From: Perognathus longimembris pacificus
Lineage: Eukaryota > Chordata > Mammalia > Rodentia > Heteromyidae
DNA: 64,000 nt
Assembly (NCBI RefSeq): GCF_023159225.1
Contig: NC_063168.1
Location: 61,545,398 to 61,609,397 of the forward strand
Direction of reading: 5' to 3'
Within the stretch, counting starts at the first letter, position 1. The number at the start of each line of letters is the position of its first letter. The position numbers and the translations under genes were made by a program. This document shows, in pieces, positions 21,642 through 34,440 of this stretch. The notes under the pieces were generated by a model. That model ran no database searches. It was not told the origin of the DNA and worked only from the letters and a program-made list of their open reading frames with translations.

Positions 21642-21925
21642 TATATGTTAGGTTTTTAAAGTAGGTAGCCGGTAAAGGAGAATGCCACGCGGTATTCAGG
21701 CAGGAGAGAAAGTTTATTACCGAACTGCTGGCCTGTGGCTGAGATGATCCATGGCAGGAGAGAAGGGAGAGAGAGAGAGGACAGGCTGTAGAATTTGAAA
21801 AGAAGAAATTTATTGTTAAAGTTTAATGTCTTTTTTATTTTCTTTTTCTTTCCTTCCTTTCTCTTTCTCTTTGTCCCTCCCTCCCTCCTTCCTTCCCTCC
21901 CTCCCTCCCCCCCTCTCTCCCTTCC

Positions 21926-22028
21926 TGTGCTCTCACTATAGCATAGCCAGGCTAATATCCAACTTGTGATCCTCCTGCCTCAGCCCCAGTGTACTGGGAT
22001 TACAGGAGTGTGCCACCACACCTAGATT
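21926..22028 (-). mobile_element. B1-like SINE fragment
   Basis: Reverse B1-like segment including ctgcctcagccccagtgtac and gggattacaggagtgtgcca. Confidence 0.65.
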
Positions 22029-22077
22029 TTTTTTTCTTTTTCTTTATTTGACTTTCTTTCTCTCTGCCTTTCTTTTC

Positions 22078-22370
22078 GTGGTGCTGGGGATTGAACTCAG
22101 GGCCTTGCAATTGCTAGGCATGGGCTGTACCATATGAGCTACTCTGCCAACCCCTTTTCTGTTGGTTAATTTCAAGACAGGGTCTCACTTTATGCCTGCG
22201 CTGGCCTGGAGGCGACCCTCCGATTTATGCTTCCCTCTGTTGCCAAGATGACACTCAGGCATTGGTCAAGATAGAGTCTCAGAACTAATTTTACCCAAAC
22301 TGGCCTCGAAGAGTGATCTCCCAATCTCTGCCACCCAGGTAGCTAGGATTACAGGTATGAGCCGCCTAGT
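22078..22370 (-). mobile_element. ID plus B1-like SINE, possibly interrupted
   Basis: Reverse ID-like (gggattgaactcagggcctt) and B1-like (agctaggattacaggtatga) portions with an extra diverged segment in the middle. Confidence 0.55.
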
Positions 22371-23579
22371 ATTTCTTTTTCACACTTCACACTCTGTTTC
22401 CGGAGCTCACCCTTTCCTCCTGTCATGATCAGTTGGGCGTTCTAAGCACAGGATGCCCTGTGAGGCTCTGGGGTGCACAGATGCCAGGTGCCAGGCTCTC
22501 CCTGGAGCCATTGGTGACGAGGTGGGGGGATTGTGGAGCAGCCTTGGGACATGCAGCACCACAACCACCCAGAGGAGGACCCTGCCTGCTCCCCCGCCCC
22601 CCGCTGGTGTAGAAGTACCCCCAAGGATGGCTCTCTGATAAGCTGAGGCCACAGGCTAGGAGGCAGGGGTAGAGTGGAGACATTCCACCAAGAGGGAGTA
22701 GCAAGAGCAAGAGGACTCTGCCCAGGCTCCATGGGGGGGGGGGGAGCAATTCTGGCCCTCAGCGCCCCACTCTCCACATCCTAGAGGAAAGGGAGGGCAG
22801 GTCTCTGCTCAAGGACAACCGCACATGGAGGCTCAGGTCCCTCCATCCTGCAGTGGGCTAGGCTGATGCCCGATCTTCATGCACACCCTAGCAGAAAAGC
22901 AGCTCCTCTAGCCTTTGTGTGACCAATCCTGCTGCGTCTGGTCCTCCATTTCCCCTTGAACAACAACCCCAGGCCCTTAAGATTTGGATCACATGAACCT
23001 AGGATAGCAGATTAGAAGCCACACTCTCAGGAGCACAGTCATGGGGGGGTGGGGGGACACAGGAGATCCAAGAGACTCCTTCTCTCTTAATGCTCATAGT
23101 TCTGAAGAACCAGGCACCACCCTGACTCGGCCCAGTAGAGGCTGCTTTTCCAGTTGGTAGATCCTGGGTTCAATTTCTACATGGCACAGAGTGGGGGGAT
23201 CCAGCCATCGCAGCCAGGCCTGGCTCTCTGGGTTTCCTGAGCATTTCAAGCACGGGCAGCCTTTGGGGTTAATCTGACAGAGCCGAAGGTGGCGGATCAT
23301 TCCCCAAACGCCAGTGCCACAGTCTAGCCTCCTGAGCAGGCGGATCGCGAAGCCTCTGATGCCAGCGATGGCTGCCCTCCCCAGCTCTGCTCTTCCCCCC
23401 TGCCGCCCCCCACTCCATTATCAGACCCACTGCTCCATCTGCTTGTTCCTCAGGGTGGAGCTGGCCTGGCCAGCCCTGTCAAAGGTGGCTAGGAACCTCT
23501 GCTCTAGGAGCTGGGAGAAGACACCTGAAGCCAGCCAGGGCTTTATCTGGGGGCCGGTGCTGCTGAATAATGAATTCCA

Positions 23580-24054
<475 letters not shown>

Positions 24055-24514
24055 TGAGAAAGATAGACCAGCGCTGGGAGGGTGGCTGGGAAAGTTCCCT
24101 CAGGGACCCAGGGTGAGGCTCTTCACAGTGCCCACCTGCCTCCAGCCCAGCTGGCTTTGAGATTTGTTGAAAATTAGCTTTTCCTATGTCTTTTTCACCC
24201 TGTATTTGCCAATGTGCCCCATGGACAGAATGCAGAGCTCAGGGAGGCAGAAGCAAGGAGCCCACCTTGGCTTGGAGGCTCAGGACGGAAGGTCCTGCCC
24301 CACAGAGCCCTCCCGGGCCCTCTTTTCCTCCACCTCCACAGGCTGGTTCCTTCTCTACCTGGAACCCCCAGGGCAGTTTGGAAACCAAGGCAGCCAGTAG
24401 CCCCCTGGGCCCCCCGTATGATGCCCTCTCCCCAGTCTGTTGTGATCCAGAACAGAGACCCTTCAAGTCCCCAGTCTCTTCTTTGCCAATTCTTTTCCAA
24501 TTCTCCTTCAATTC

Positions 24515-24700
24515 ATGTGTTTAGTAACCATGTATTATGAGTTAATCTGAGTGCTGAATGTAATATAAATATAAAGCTGAATGTGACCAAGGCCCTGGCT
24601 TCAAGGAGCCACATCTGGGGGGCAGAAACACTAGTGGGTATGTGTGTGGTACAGACAGGTTGGGATAAGAGCAACCCTAGCCCATGCTGAGAGCTGTCAA
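24515..24700 (-). repeat. L2 relic
   Basis: ccaaggccctggcttcaagg and neighbouring agccacatctgg fit the reverse L2 3' end. Confidence 0.45.
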
Positions 24701-26559
24701 TCAGGGAAAGCTTCTAGGAGGAGGCAACAGTAAGTTAAGGGACCTGCAGGAGGAGACAGAGAGGCATAATGATAGATGGGGGGTAGGGGTGTTGAGCAGA
24801 CAGAACAGCACAGCCAAGGCTTGGAGAAAAGCTGGCCAGCAGAAGTGTCAGAGACTAGAGACCGGAGAAGGCACAAAAGCTAAGACCACACAGCCAAAGA
24901 GGCAAGGCAGGGCTTTACCTAGAGAGTGGGAAGCCACTGAGCATTTCAAGTAGAGAAAGGCAGTTCCAGTCTTCCCTCTGCCTTTTGCCCACTCACCTCT
25001 TCAGCCTTTATATCTGGCCGCAGTTCAACACCTCTGGGCCATCAGCCTTTGAACCAAAGGGGTGGGATGGCACTGCAGGGAGGGAGCCATAAAGGAGCTG
25101 TGTTCTGGACTGGACCCTGTGTGTGTAGCTCTGCCACGAGGGGAAAGTGAGCATCGAGCCCCCTCCCACTCCAACACTGCATCAGAAGCCCGTGGGCACC
25201 CATGTCATCTCTTCACCGGTCCCGGGCTGTTCACAGGGCTGGGCAGGGGTGGAGGTGACAGTTGACTCTGACAGCAGGAGGAAGGCAGGCAGAGGGACAG
25301 GAAGGTGGGCTGGGCCACCTGCTGCTTCCCACCCCAACAACTGCCTTCTCTGCAGCATCCTGGGTCTCTGTGTGCCACCTGCCGGCTTGTGCTGGCTTTA
25401 GAGGAAAAGAACAAAACAAAACACGTGGAGTGTTCCTCCACGACGCCGTGCTTGGCTGCTCAGCCTCAGATCGCAGTGTGGCTGCGCCCGTATGGGGCAC
25501 CCCAGTCCCATTTGTAGACAGAGAAACCGAGAGGGAGAAACTCACATGGGATTAGCAGAGGGACAGTAGCCCTGCTCAGCTGGCAGGACCCCATCCTCGA
25601 TGCTTAATCCTGTGTGCTCCGTAATCCCCAGAGCTAATGAGGTGGGGAGTACCCCGTCAATCTGAGGCACGCATTTCTCTCTGAGCTGTCACAGCCTGAC
25701 AACCCAGGCATTAGTCTATTTGCAGCCTGTGCCCTCCACGGCAGAGAAATCCGTTTCCAGGCTCTGTGTTGGTAGCTAACCCACGGCAGAACCCCTGGAG
25801 GAAGGGTCTGGACACAGAGAGAACACAGGCAAGTTTCTAGAAAGAGTCCTTTATGATAACCAGAGAGGTCTCAGCCATTTACCTTCTGTGCCCAGCAATT
25901 GGCAATTATAGACACCCCAAAAGACAGACACTAGTCATCTAGAGGGAACAGATCCCAGCCTTCCCTGACATGCATGACCCCCAAGTCCCAGCCAATGCCA
26001 TAAGAAACCCATGAGCAGTCAGAGGGTGATGCTGGCCCCAAATACCTCGACGGAAGCCCAGTTGCCAGGTTGGGCAAAGAATAGGACTGGGCCTTTGGAG
26101 ATGAGGATGATACACCCCCTGCCCTAGGACATTACAGTCCTACTGAACTAGACAGGAGAAACAAGGAGGTTTGGACTGTACCCCATCATGCCTGCCTGCA
26201 GCAAGCCCTTGGCATCATCTCTTGGTAAGAAGCTGCAGAGGGCGGCCCCATTTCATTCCATCTACACTGTAGTCTAGACTGCCGAGGAGTCGGCAGGAGC
26301 AGGCTGGCTGGGAAGGAGCTGTCTCCACTGCGGGGCAGGCCTGCCATTCACCTTCACCTTCTTCCTCTGAGCCTTTTTTCCCCCCCAAACCCTGAGGCTG
26401 AGGCTTTTACATGTGAGGTGGTGATATCTGGAGGTTGGCTTTTACTGGTTCACTTGGGCTGGTGACACAATCATTGCACAATCACTCTAGCAAGGTTACC
26501 TCTGGGGGTTCATCCTCACCAATCCCTCCCTCTATACTGAGCTTCAAGCCAGTTCCCAG

Positions 26560-26830
26560 AGATGCCAACCGCTTCTTTTAAACCTTCAATCCTCTGTGGC
26601 CTCCAATGGCCTAGGCCCTCCACCTTTAGAGTTCCCGTGAATTGTGTACACTGTTTGTTCAAAGCCTTGCTCATGGGCACTTCTTCCGGGAAGGCTTTCC
26701 CTTCTCTTAGGGTACCTGGGACATGCTTCTACAGCTAAGCCATGGCTCCTTGTGCTTTAGGAAGTGGCCACACTTATGTGTATGGCACCAGCCTCTGAAC
26801 TGTCTGGAGACAGAGGATAGGTCAAGTGAG
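26560..26830 (+). repeat. L2 relic
   Basis: cttcttccgggaaggctttc and ctggagacagaggataggtc follow the L2 3' end pattern. Confidence 0.45.
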
Positions 26831-27183
26831 CCTTATGCCAGCAAGCCGGGGGGATGAGGAAGAAATGGCCTCTTTCTCTGAGGCCTTTAATGGGTGTAGT
26901 TTTTTTATACTGTGGTATTGTCATTCTTTGGTTAAGTTGCCCAACTATGAACTTCTCCCCAGAGTTTGCTATCCAAGGGGGACACAGGAATGGAAGAGGC
27001 CTCAGAAACCAAGAATCAAGAATTCTGGTTTACCCTTCTATCAGCCTCAGAGAATCTTTCCCGAGTCCCTAAGGGAGACTGACCTCATCACCCAGCAAAT
27101 GTTGAGGGAGAGTGGTCTGGTTGCCATTCACAGGTGGGTAGCAAGAGAGGCTACATGTGGACTTGCCCATTTATGAGCACCAT

Positions 27184-27330
27184 CTTCCTTCCTTCCTTCC
27201 TTCCTTCCTTCCTTCCTTCCTTCCTTCCTTCCTTCCTTCCTTCCTTCCTTCCTCCCTTCCCACCCTCCTTCCTTCTTTCCTTCCTTCTTCCCTCCTTCTG
27301 TCACTCCTTCCCTTTCTCTCTCTCTCTTTT
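27184..27330 (+). repeat. (CTTC)n microsatellite
   Basis: About 17 perfect units then degenerate CT-rich continuation. Confidence 0.93.
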
Positions 27331-27799
27331 CTCTTTCTTAGCTTAAATTATAAATTTTTATTCTCAGACACCAACTTTTGAGATGGTTAGCCCTGAATTG
27401 ACAGAGATCATAGAAAAGTAGAATGATATAGAACTCGCTCCACAATTCCACTCTTAATAGCTTTCATTCTAATATTTCTGAATCTGTTTTTTTTTTTTCA
27501 CTACTTCTTGGCTTGTAGTAGGTACACAGAAAAGAATTTGGCAAATTTTCTCAAAAATTCCTGCTGAGCACCCTGTTTCTGAGCCTCTATGGAACAACAC
27601 AAAGTGCAGGGTGCAGGCTGAGCCAGGAGCTCATCAGCTGAGTGGGGAGAAGAGATGAGAAATGCAGGCATAATGGAATGACAGAGCATGTGTGGACGAG
27701 GAAGATGTGCACGGGTGGAGAAACGGCCCAGTGCTCCAGGATGTGGCTTACTGCGCTCAGTTTAGGCCTCAGAGAGGCTTCTTATGTAAGGAGAGGCAG

Positions 27800-27900
27800 G
27801 GCTGGGGTGGGAGGTGAGACTGGATTGGGAGGGGCGGGGCTTGGAGGTGAGGCTGGATTGGGAGGGGCGGGGCTGGGAGGGGAGAGGCGGGACTGGGATG
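27800..27900 (+). repeat. GC-rich minisatellite with GC boxes
   Basis: A ~33-bp unit containing ctggattgggaggggcgggg repeats about two and a half times; each unit carries a GGGGCGGGGC Sp1-like box. Confidence 0.75.
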
Positions 27901-28711
27901 GGAAAACTCCACACTAGGAATCCAGGGCCCAGTCTCAGAACCGAGGACCATGTTCCCTGTGTTGTTCTTGCAAGGACCATCTCAGATTTCACTTCAGATC
28001 GGAGGGGAACTGGGGTGCTCTCCTTCTGGGCAACAGATAGGACTCTGCTCTCTCTGGTAAAAGAGGCAGTGTAGCCCAGTGCTTCCACCCCCAGAATGCC
28101 TGTGGACTACAGCATGTCCTAGCTGCTCATTCTCAGTGGATGTGGGTGGGTTCCCCCCCCCCCCCGACACACACCCCGAAGAGAATGGATAGGGGAGTCC
28201 CGTAGGAAAGCCTGTACAGCTCGTGGCCAGCTGTGGGCACAGCTCTGTGCTTTTGAACCCTCTGCATCCTCTACTCTTCCCAGCATGCACACAAGCCTTC
28301 TCCCTTCCTGGGGGGAAATTATCTCTAACTAAAGCCCCAGGGCGTGGCAAAGCCCAAGCTGATGAGGGGGTGGGGAAGGGGCACAGGAAGAGCTAGTCAC
28401 GTTCCCAGAAATTTCCCCAGGCCATTCCTGCTTGGTAAGAGCATCTTTAGGACCAAGGAGGTCCTTAGAGGGAAAGGTCTTCAACTTGGGGTACCAAATC
28501 CTTGACTTGGGTTCACGGTGTTATAGGAATGACAGGACACATTGTGGCAGAGACCAAGAGAATCCATTAGCAAAGTAAAACAGGACAAAGCAGAAGGGAG
28601 AGCAGTGCGCTCTCAGACAGGGGTGTGGGATGCAGGAGCGGTGCACTGGACATCCTCATGCTGGGGGTATTTAAACCAGGGAAGCGGACACAGGATTGCC
28701 GCAGTGTGTTC

Positions 28712-28966
28712 CTTATTGGCTGGGCTCTGGTGGCTCACGCCTATAACCTTAGCCACTCAGAAGGCTGAGATCTGAGCATCACGGCTCAAAGCCAGCCTAG
28801 GCAGGAAAGTCCTTGAGATTTCTAGCACCCGCTACACACCAAAAGTTTTTTTTTAAGAATAAAATAAAATCCAGAAGTTATGAAGCTATGGCGCAAGTGG
28901 TAGAGTGCTAGCCTTGAGCACAAAAGCTCAGAGTCAGCACCTAGGCCCTGAGTTCAAGGTCTAGAA

Positions 28967-28968
<2 letters not shown>
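28712..28968 (+). mobile_element. B1/ID-like composite SINE
   Basis: gctctggtggctcacgccta head, an A/T-rich linker, then ID-like tail gtggtagagtgctagccttg; ends in the TC/AC tract. Confidence 0.75.

Positions 28969-29018
<50 letters not shown>
28969..29018 (+). repeat. (TC)n(AC)n microsatellite
   Basis: Compound run at a SINE tail. Confidence 0.95.
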
Positions 29019-29342
29019 TGCACTCGCGAAAAGATTTGTTTAGTTTAATCATCTGTCACAAGGTTAAGGAAGGGGATTCTTTTCTATGTGAGTTGACAGA
29101 ATAATGAGAATAATGTTTCTGTGCTCACATCTTAACTAAACATTGGTATGTGTTAAGAGGGAAAAAAATTAAAAGTCACAAATATGTTTTACTCAAATCT
29201 ATTTAGGTTTCAAAATTAAACTCTAGCAAATATGTTTTGCTTTGGATTCCTGGCAGAGGATTCCTTGTCACCTTTCCATAGTCTCACCAGCCTCAGGGGA
29301 GAGTGTGTTTTCATGCTATGTAAATTATTGTAAAACTGTCTT

Positions 29343-29575
29343 CTGCCAGTAATCCTAGCTACTCAGGAGGGTGAGATCTGAGGACTGGGGTTTGAAGCCA
29401 GCCTGGGCAAGAAAAGACCGTGAGATTCTTAACTCCAAATAAGCACGTGCACACACGTGCACACACATACACACACACACACACACACTCTGGAAATGGA
29501 GTTGTGGCTCAAGTGGTACAGCACTATCCTTGAGCAAAAAAAACCCCAAAAACAAAAAGCTCAAGGACAGCCGTG
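29343..29575 (+). mobile_element. B1/ID-like SINE split by an AC tract
   Basis: Head taatcctagctactcaggag, then AC tract (29460-29489), then ID-like tail gttgtggctcaagtggtaca. Confidence 0.65.
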
Positions 29576-30104
29576 AAGACCCTCAGCAAACCTGCTGCTG
29601 GAGAAGCAGAGAGAAGAGACTAGCACTAATTCTCCAGAAACAGCCAGGGCTTGGCGATCCCATCCACTTTTTCTGATAACATAAAAATGAACTGCCCCAC
29701 CTATACCCGTCCCTGGGGGAGAAAATATTTCAAACTTTCTATAACAAAAGGCTTCAGATATATACAAGAATAGAGAGAATAATTCCATTTGGTCTCAACA
29801 ACTACTGACTCAATGGGCAATCTTGTTTTATTTGTTCCCCTGTTTACTCCTCCATTTCCAGGTATTTTTTTTGGGGGGGGTGGAGGGAGCAAGCGGATCA
29901 TTTCATCTGTAAATAATCAGTGCATAGTTACGAAAGGTAAAGATTTTTAAACCTTACATACTTTGTCATTACTAAAAAAAATGAATAATTCCTTAATATT
30001 GTCCAATATTCTGTCAGTGATCAGTTTTCTAATTGTCTCATCAGTGTCATAAGTTGTTCTCCGGTTTATCAAATGCTTCAGTTAAGAGTTTTGTAAGTCA
30101 GCTA

Positions 30105-30200
30105 TTTAATCATTCATTCACTCATTCTTTCATTCAACCAGGTACCAGATATTCATTGAGTGCTGGCCACGTGCATTGTTCTCCGCTTGTGGGGGGAGGA
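30105..30200 (-). repeat. L2 relic
   Basis: tcattcattcactcattctt and gatattcattgagtgctggc match the reverse L2 end. Confidence 0.5.
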
Positions 30201-31142
30201 CAACCTTGATGACGCAGTTGTGGGGGGTGCTAAAGAAAGGGAGGTGTATGTCCAGAGCAGCGTGTGGGCAGGCAAGCCCACTGGGACGGGGGGGGGCTTC
30301 CCTGGCAGGGTGAGTGGAAGCGGGGGGAGTCAGGGGAAGATGGAGGAAGGGATAGCACTTTCACCCTGTCCGCCACTCTGGAGCTAACAGGACCTTGGGA
30401 AGAGGAATTGGGAGGGTTTTCACTGGGGTGGGGGTGGGACAGCCCGAGAGGAATCAGCACCTGAGGAGGAACAGCTCACCCAATGTCCCACTGCAGGCAG
30501 AGGGACCAAGGCCAGTGCAGATGTGGGGGTGAGGAGGTGAATTAGGGGGCCCGTGGAGCAAGGATGGAAGGCAGAGGGGCTCCCAGCACACAGAGTCCCA
30601 ACACCACAGTGTGACCCGTGAACTCTGGTAAGTGCATGGGAAAGATCAAAGCTCTTAGCTGGAAAAAGACAGGCTGAGAACTGGTTAGGTGTGGCGACAG
30701 GCGGACTGTGGGATGGATGCGAGGCCACTCAGCATTAGGAGAGGAAGGGCAGCGCTGGGACTGGAGGAGTGGGAAGGTGGGCACAGGAAGGCACTATGGA
30801 GAGGAGGAGAGGAGGGTGTGGCCCCCCAGGTCCACTGTGGGGTCAGGGGTGTGGGAACAGCAGCCTTCCTCTGATCTCCCATGGTATCTGGCCGATGTGG
30901 AAAGTACCTGGGGCTGGGATTACAGAGATGTCCCACTGCATCTGGGCCATAGAAATAATATTTGAGTGAGTGGAAGTTAAAGGGCCAGAGGCAGAAAGGG
31001 CTTTCATTTAGCTGAGAGACGAGGGAATGAAAGATAAGCCCAAGGAATTTCTAATCTCCCAGTTTGACTGTATAGGTTGCTTCTGATTTTTAGAGAACAT
31101 TCCATTTAAGAAACTTAATAGTTTGGTTTTTTTTTCTTTTTG

Positions 31143-31144
<2 letters not shown>

Positions 31145-31197
<53 letters not shown>
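31145..31197 (+). repeat. (TG)n microsatellite
   Basis: About 26 units at a reverse SINE tail. Confidence 0.97.
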
Positions 31198-31199
<2 letters not shown>

Positions 31200-31420
31200 T
31201 GGGGCTTGAATTCAGAGCATGGGTGCTGTCCCTGAGCTTTTTTGCTCAAGGCTAGTGCTCTACCACTTTGAACCACAGTGCCACTTCCAATTGTCTGGTG
31301 GTTAATTAGAGATCTGAGTCTCACAGACTTTTCTACATGGGCTGGCATTGAACTGCAATCCTCAGATCTCAGCCTCCTGCATAGCCAGGATTACAGGCGT
31401 GAGCCACTACCACCTGGCAA
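31198..31420 (-). mobile_element. B1/ID-like composite SINE
   Basis: Reverse copy from cctggggcttgaattcagag to ggattacaggcgtgagccac; TG tract attached at its 3' end. Confidence 0.8.
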
Positions 31421-31767
31421 TCAACTCATTTTGAAATGAATTCCTTCATTGTACTATGCCACCAACTGCCATTAAGAAAGCGAAGGTGTGCTCTTCATAA
31501 GGAAGAGTGTGTTGTTACAAGAGATAATCATAAACAACCAGACAAGAGAAGCATCAGAGAGATGGAAGAAGCCACAACCCCCTCAACCACCTCTCCCTTT
31601 CTAGGATACCACATCCAAACCAAAGAACACACATTTCTTCAAGAAACATGGTACAGTCACCACGACAGACCATGTGCTGGGTGACTGAACAGGTCACATC
31701 CAAGCCACTGTCACCCTGAAGCCCTGTACTGGGGTGGGGGCTCATGCTTTCATCTTAAGAAGCTACC

Positions 31768-32066
31768 AAAAGGCATGGCAGCTCACATCTATAATCCCAG
31801 CTACCACATTGGCAGAGATTGGGAGGATCACAGTTTGAGGCCAAAATTAGTAAATTGAGCTAAAGTTAGGAAGATTCTGTATCAAAGAATAAGCTGGACA
31901 TGATGCTGTATGTCTGAAATCCCCACTAATTGGGAGAACTAGGTAGTAGGATTCAGTCTAAAGGAACCTGGGGGAAAACTACAAGACCCTCAAAAGTAGT
32001 TAAAGATAAAAAGGTGTGGCTCAAGTGGTAGGATGCCTGCCTTTTCAAATCCCAATATGAAAAATA
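31768..32066 (+). mobile_element. Diverged B1-like SINE(s)
   Basis: ggcagctcacatctataatc head followed by related B1-like and ID-like (gtggctcaagtggtaggatg) fragments; diverged and perhaps compound. Confidence 0.5.
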
Positions 32067-32452
32067 TACACAAAAGAAAGGAGAGAATATGAAAATATCA
32101 TAACATGTTTTAAGAAGGAATATTACAAATACTTTTATCTTAGTAAATTCCACAACTCAGATAAAATGATCAAATCCTTGGGGGCAGAGGGAAGGGAGGA
32201 AAAGAAATGACCAAAACTGACACAAAAAGAAATGGAAAACTCAAAGAGCCCTAGATCTACTAAAGACATTTAATTTGTAATAACAATGATGGTGGTGGCA
32301 ATGAGCTCCTTTCCTGCAAAGAGAACTTCAGATCTAGAAAGTTCACTGATATGTGCTCAGAAACATTTAAGGAAGGAGCAATTGTACACCAACTCCTGCA
32401 GAAAATAGAGAAGGAGGAAGCTTCCTAACCCACTTTATAAACCATAAGCCTA

Positions 32453-32700
32453 GCTGGGAATCAGTGGCTCACACCTATAATCCTAGCTATTCAGGAGGCT
32501 GAGATCTGAGGATCACAGTTCAAAGCCAGCCTAGCAGGAAAGTTCTGAGACTCTTATCTCCAATGAATGACCAGAAAACCAAAAGTGGCACTGTGGCTCA
32601 AGTGGTAGAGAGAGCGCTGGCTGTGAGTGAAAGAACTCCGGGACAATGCCCAAGCCCTGAGCTCAAGCCCCAGCCCCCCCTCCCCCCCACCCTGGGCCCA
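32453..32700 (+). mobile_element. B1/ID-like composite SINE
   Basis: gtggctcacacctataatcc head, ctcttatctccaatgaatga linker and ID-like tail; inserted in the old L1. Confidence 0.8.
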
Positions 32701-33190
32701 ATAAAACTTAAACACAGAGGTAAAAAATCCTTAACAAAACAGTCAGCTCAACAGTAACATATAAAGATAAAACATTATAGAAAATGAGTTTTGACCTGAG
32801 AATTCAAGGTTAGTTTAAAAATAAATAAACTCCAAACTATTTCATCATGTTAACACAATAAAGAGAACAAACCCACAGGACATAGCCACAGATGCATAAA
32901 AACCATTTGCTAAGACACAACGCCCATCATGAAAAGAATCCTCAGCAAATGAGGTATTAAGAGGAGTTGTTTTCAATTAGATAAAGGGCAATTATATATT
33001 TTTTAATCCAGCTCACAGTGTACTTACTACCGAAAAACTGAACATTAAGGTTCTAGGCAAAAGATTGGAATAGACACTGCACAGACTAAGATATTCAAGT
33101 GACCAAAAACACATGAAAATGTAGTTAACACCACTAACATGATCATTAAAATTAGAGTGAGATACTATTTCACATGCACAAAAGTGGCTT

Positions 33191-33423
33191 AAGAAGTCTA
33201 AAAAAGGGCTGGGGATATAGCCTAGTGGCAAGAGTGCCTGCCTCGGATACACGAGGCCCTAGGTTCGATTCCCCAGCACCACATATACAGTAAACGGCCA
33301 GAAGCGGCGCTGTGGCTCAAGTGGCAGAGTGCTAGCCTTGAGCGGGAAGAAGCCAGGGACAGTGCTCAGGCCCCTAGTCCAAGGCCCAGGACTGGCCAAA
33401 AAAAAAAAAAAGAAGAAGTCTAA
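33191..33423 (+). mobile_element. ID-dimer SINE with 11-bp target-site duplication
   Basis: aagaagtctaa occurs at 33191-33201 and 33413-33423 on either side of a complete dimer starting gggctggggatatagcctag (33206). It interrupts L1 sequence, which resumes afterward. Confidence 0.8.
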
Positions 33424-33479
33424 GAAGAGCCAAGTGTTGGTAGAATGTGGAACAGCTGAAACTTTTTAATTTTCATTTT

Positions 33480-33712
33480 TTTCTAGTGTTAGGTCTTGAA
33501 CTCAGGGCCTGGGCGCTATTCCTGAGCTCTTTTACTGAAGGCTACCCACTCTACCACTTGAGCCACAGCGCCATTTCCAGGGTTTTTTTTTTGGCAATTT
33601 GGAGATAAGGCTCTCATGGACTTTCCTGCCCAGGCTGGCTTTGAACCATGATCCTCAGATCTCAACCTCCTGAGTAGCTAGGATTACAGATGTGAGCCAC
33701 CAGTCCCTAGCT
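33480..33712 (-). mobile_element. B1/ID-like composite SINE
   Basis: Reverse copy: cttgaactcagggcctgggc through gtagctaggattacagatgt. Confidence 0.8.
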
Positions 33713-34199
33713 TGGCTGAACCTATTTTTACAATGCTGATAGGATTATAAAGTGAGTAGAAGTTACATAGACACTTTTCCTATAACACAGCCAGATTGTG
33801 CTCTTCGGTATTCCCCTAAGAGAAATGAAATTACGTCCACAAAAATATTTTTTTACAAGAATATTTACGACAGCTTTTCTCATAAAAGCCCAATATCAAA
33901 AACAACCCAAAAGTCTATCCACAGAAGGATGAATCAATCAAGTTGTAATATATCCAAACAATGGAATATTACATGGCAATAAAAACGAATTGGCTCTCCA
34001 TATCAATGGACTCTTTATCCACAGATACAACCAAGTACAAGCGTGCTGGATATAGCTGCCTCTCTTCATGTCATTCTCTAAACATCACAGTGCAGTACGG
34101 AAATTGCATTGGGTCAGGTCTAGGAACTGCGTCCACATCCCTTCTCCTCAGCCACACTAGATCTGAGAGTCACAACCTGGGAGGAGAGTGGACTGCTTA

Positions 34200-34440
34200 G
34201 CAGGGCACTGGTAGCTCATGCCCGTAATCCTAGCTACTTCGGAAGCTGAGATCTAAGGATCCAGGTCTAAAGCCAGCCCAGGCAGAGGTTATCTCCAATT
34301 AACTCCCCAAACAGCTGGAAATGGAGCTGTAGCCCAAGGTGGTAAGAGCGCTAACCTTGAGCAAAAAAGCCCAGGGATAGCACCCAGGCCATGAATTCAA
34401 GCCCCAGGACTAGTAACCACTCCCCACCCCCCCCCCCCAA
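34200..34440 (+). mobile_element. B1/ID-like composite SINE
   Basis: ggtagctcatgcccgtaatc head; tail ends near a C run (34424-34438). Confidence 0.75.

Larger units (their letters stand above)
20266..21796 (-). mobile_element. Processed endogenous retrovirus copy with target-site duplications
   Basis: A 1,501-bp insertion (20281-21781) flanked by a 15-bp perfect direct repeat (20266-20280 and 21782-21796). Read on the minus strand it begins with an R region (21781-21697), then U5 (to 21646), a primer binding site complementary to tRNA-His (21641-21624), about 1.07 kb of internal sequence, U3 with a TATA box (20395-20391), a second R with AATAAA (20310-20305) and a short A tail. The 5' end falls at the expected cap site, about 25 bases after the TATA position in the 3' U3. 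There is no U3 at the 5' end, so this is a reverse-transcribed mRNA inserted by LINE machinery, not a provirus. No gag, pol or env similarity is recognised. The internal part carries a 9-bp repeat (agcggcaga units, 21356-21410) and a SINE. Confidence 0.82.
18571..23583. other. Divergent intergenic region CIMIP2C-OTOF
   Basis: Mostly non-coding. 18720-19690 shows nothing recognisable apart from a G-run near 18748-18768. 19801-20012 is an ID-dimer SINE, 20266-21796 a processed retroviral copy, 21840-22370 a CT-rich tract plus reverse-strand SINEs, and 22380-23580 unrecognised sequence. Confidence 0.65.
32070..34020 (+). mobile_element. Old L1 ORF2 fragment, interrupted by SINEs
   Basis: Several segments in consistent order resemble L1 ORF2: one near 32200-32450, one near 32760-33200, one near 33420-33460 and the end (YKNIYDSFSHKSPISKTTQK..., 33752-33982). 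SINEs at 32453-32700, 33206-33411 and 33480-33712 interrupt it. Many stops and frameshifts. Confidence 0.7.

Noticed and set aside
20266..21796. Ordinary provirus or solo LTR
   Set aside because: Lacks the 5' U3, has an A tail and a 15-bp duplication, which retroviral integrase does not make.
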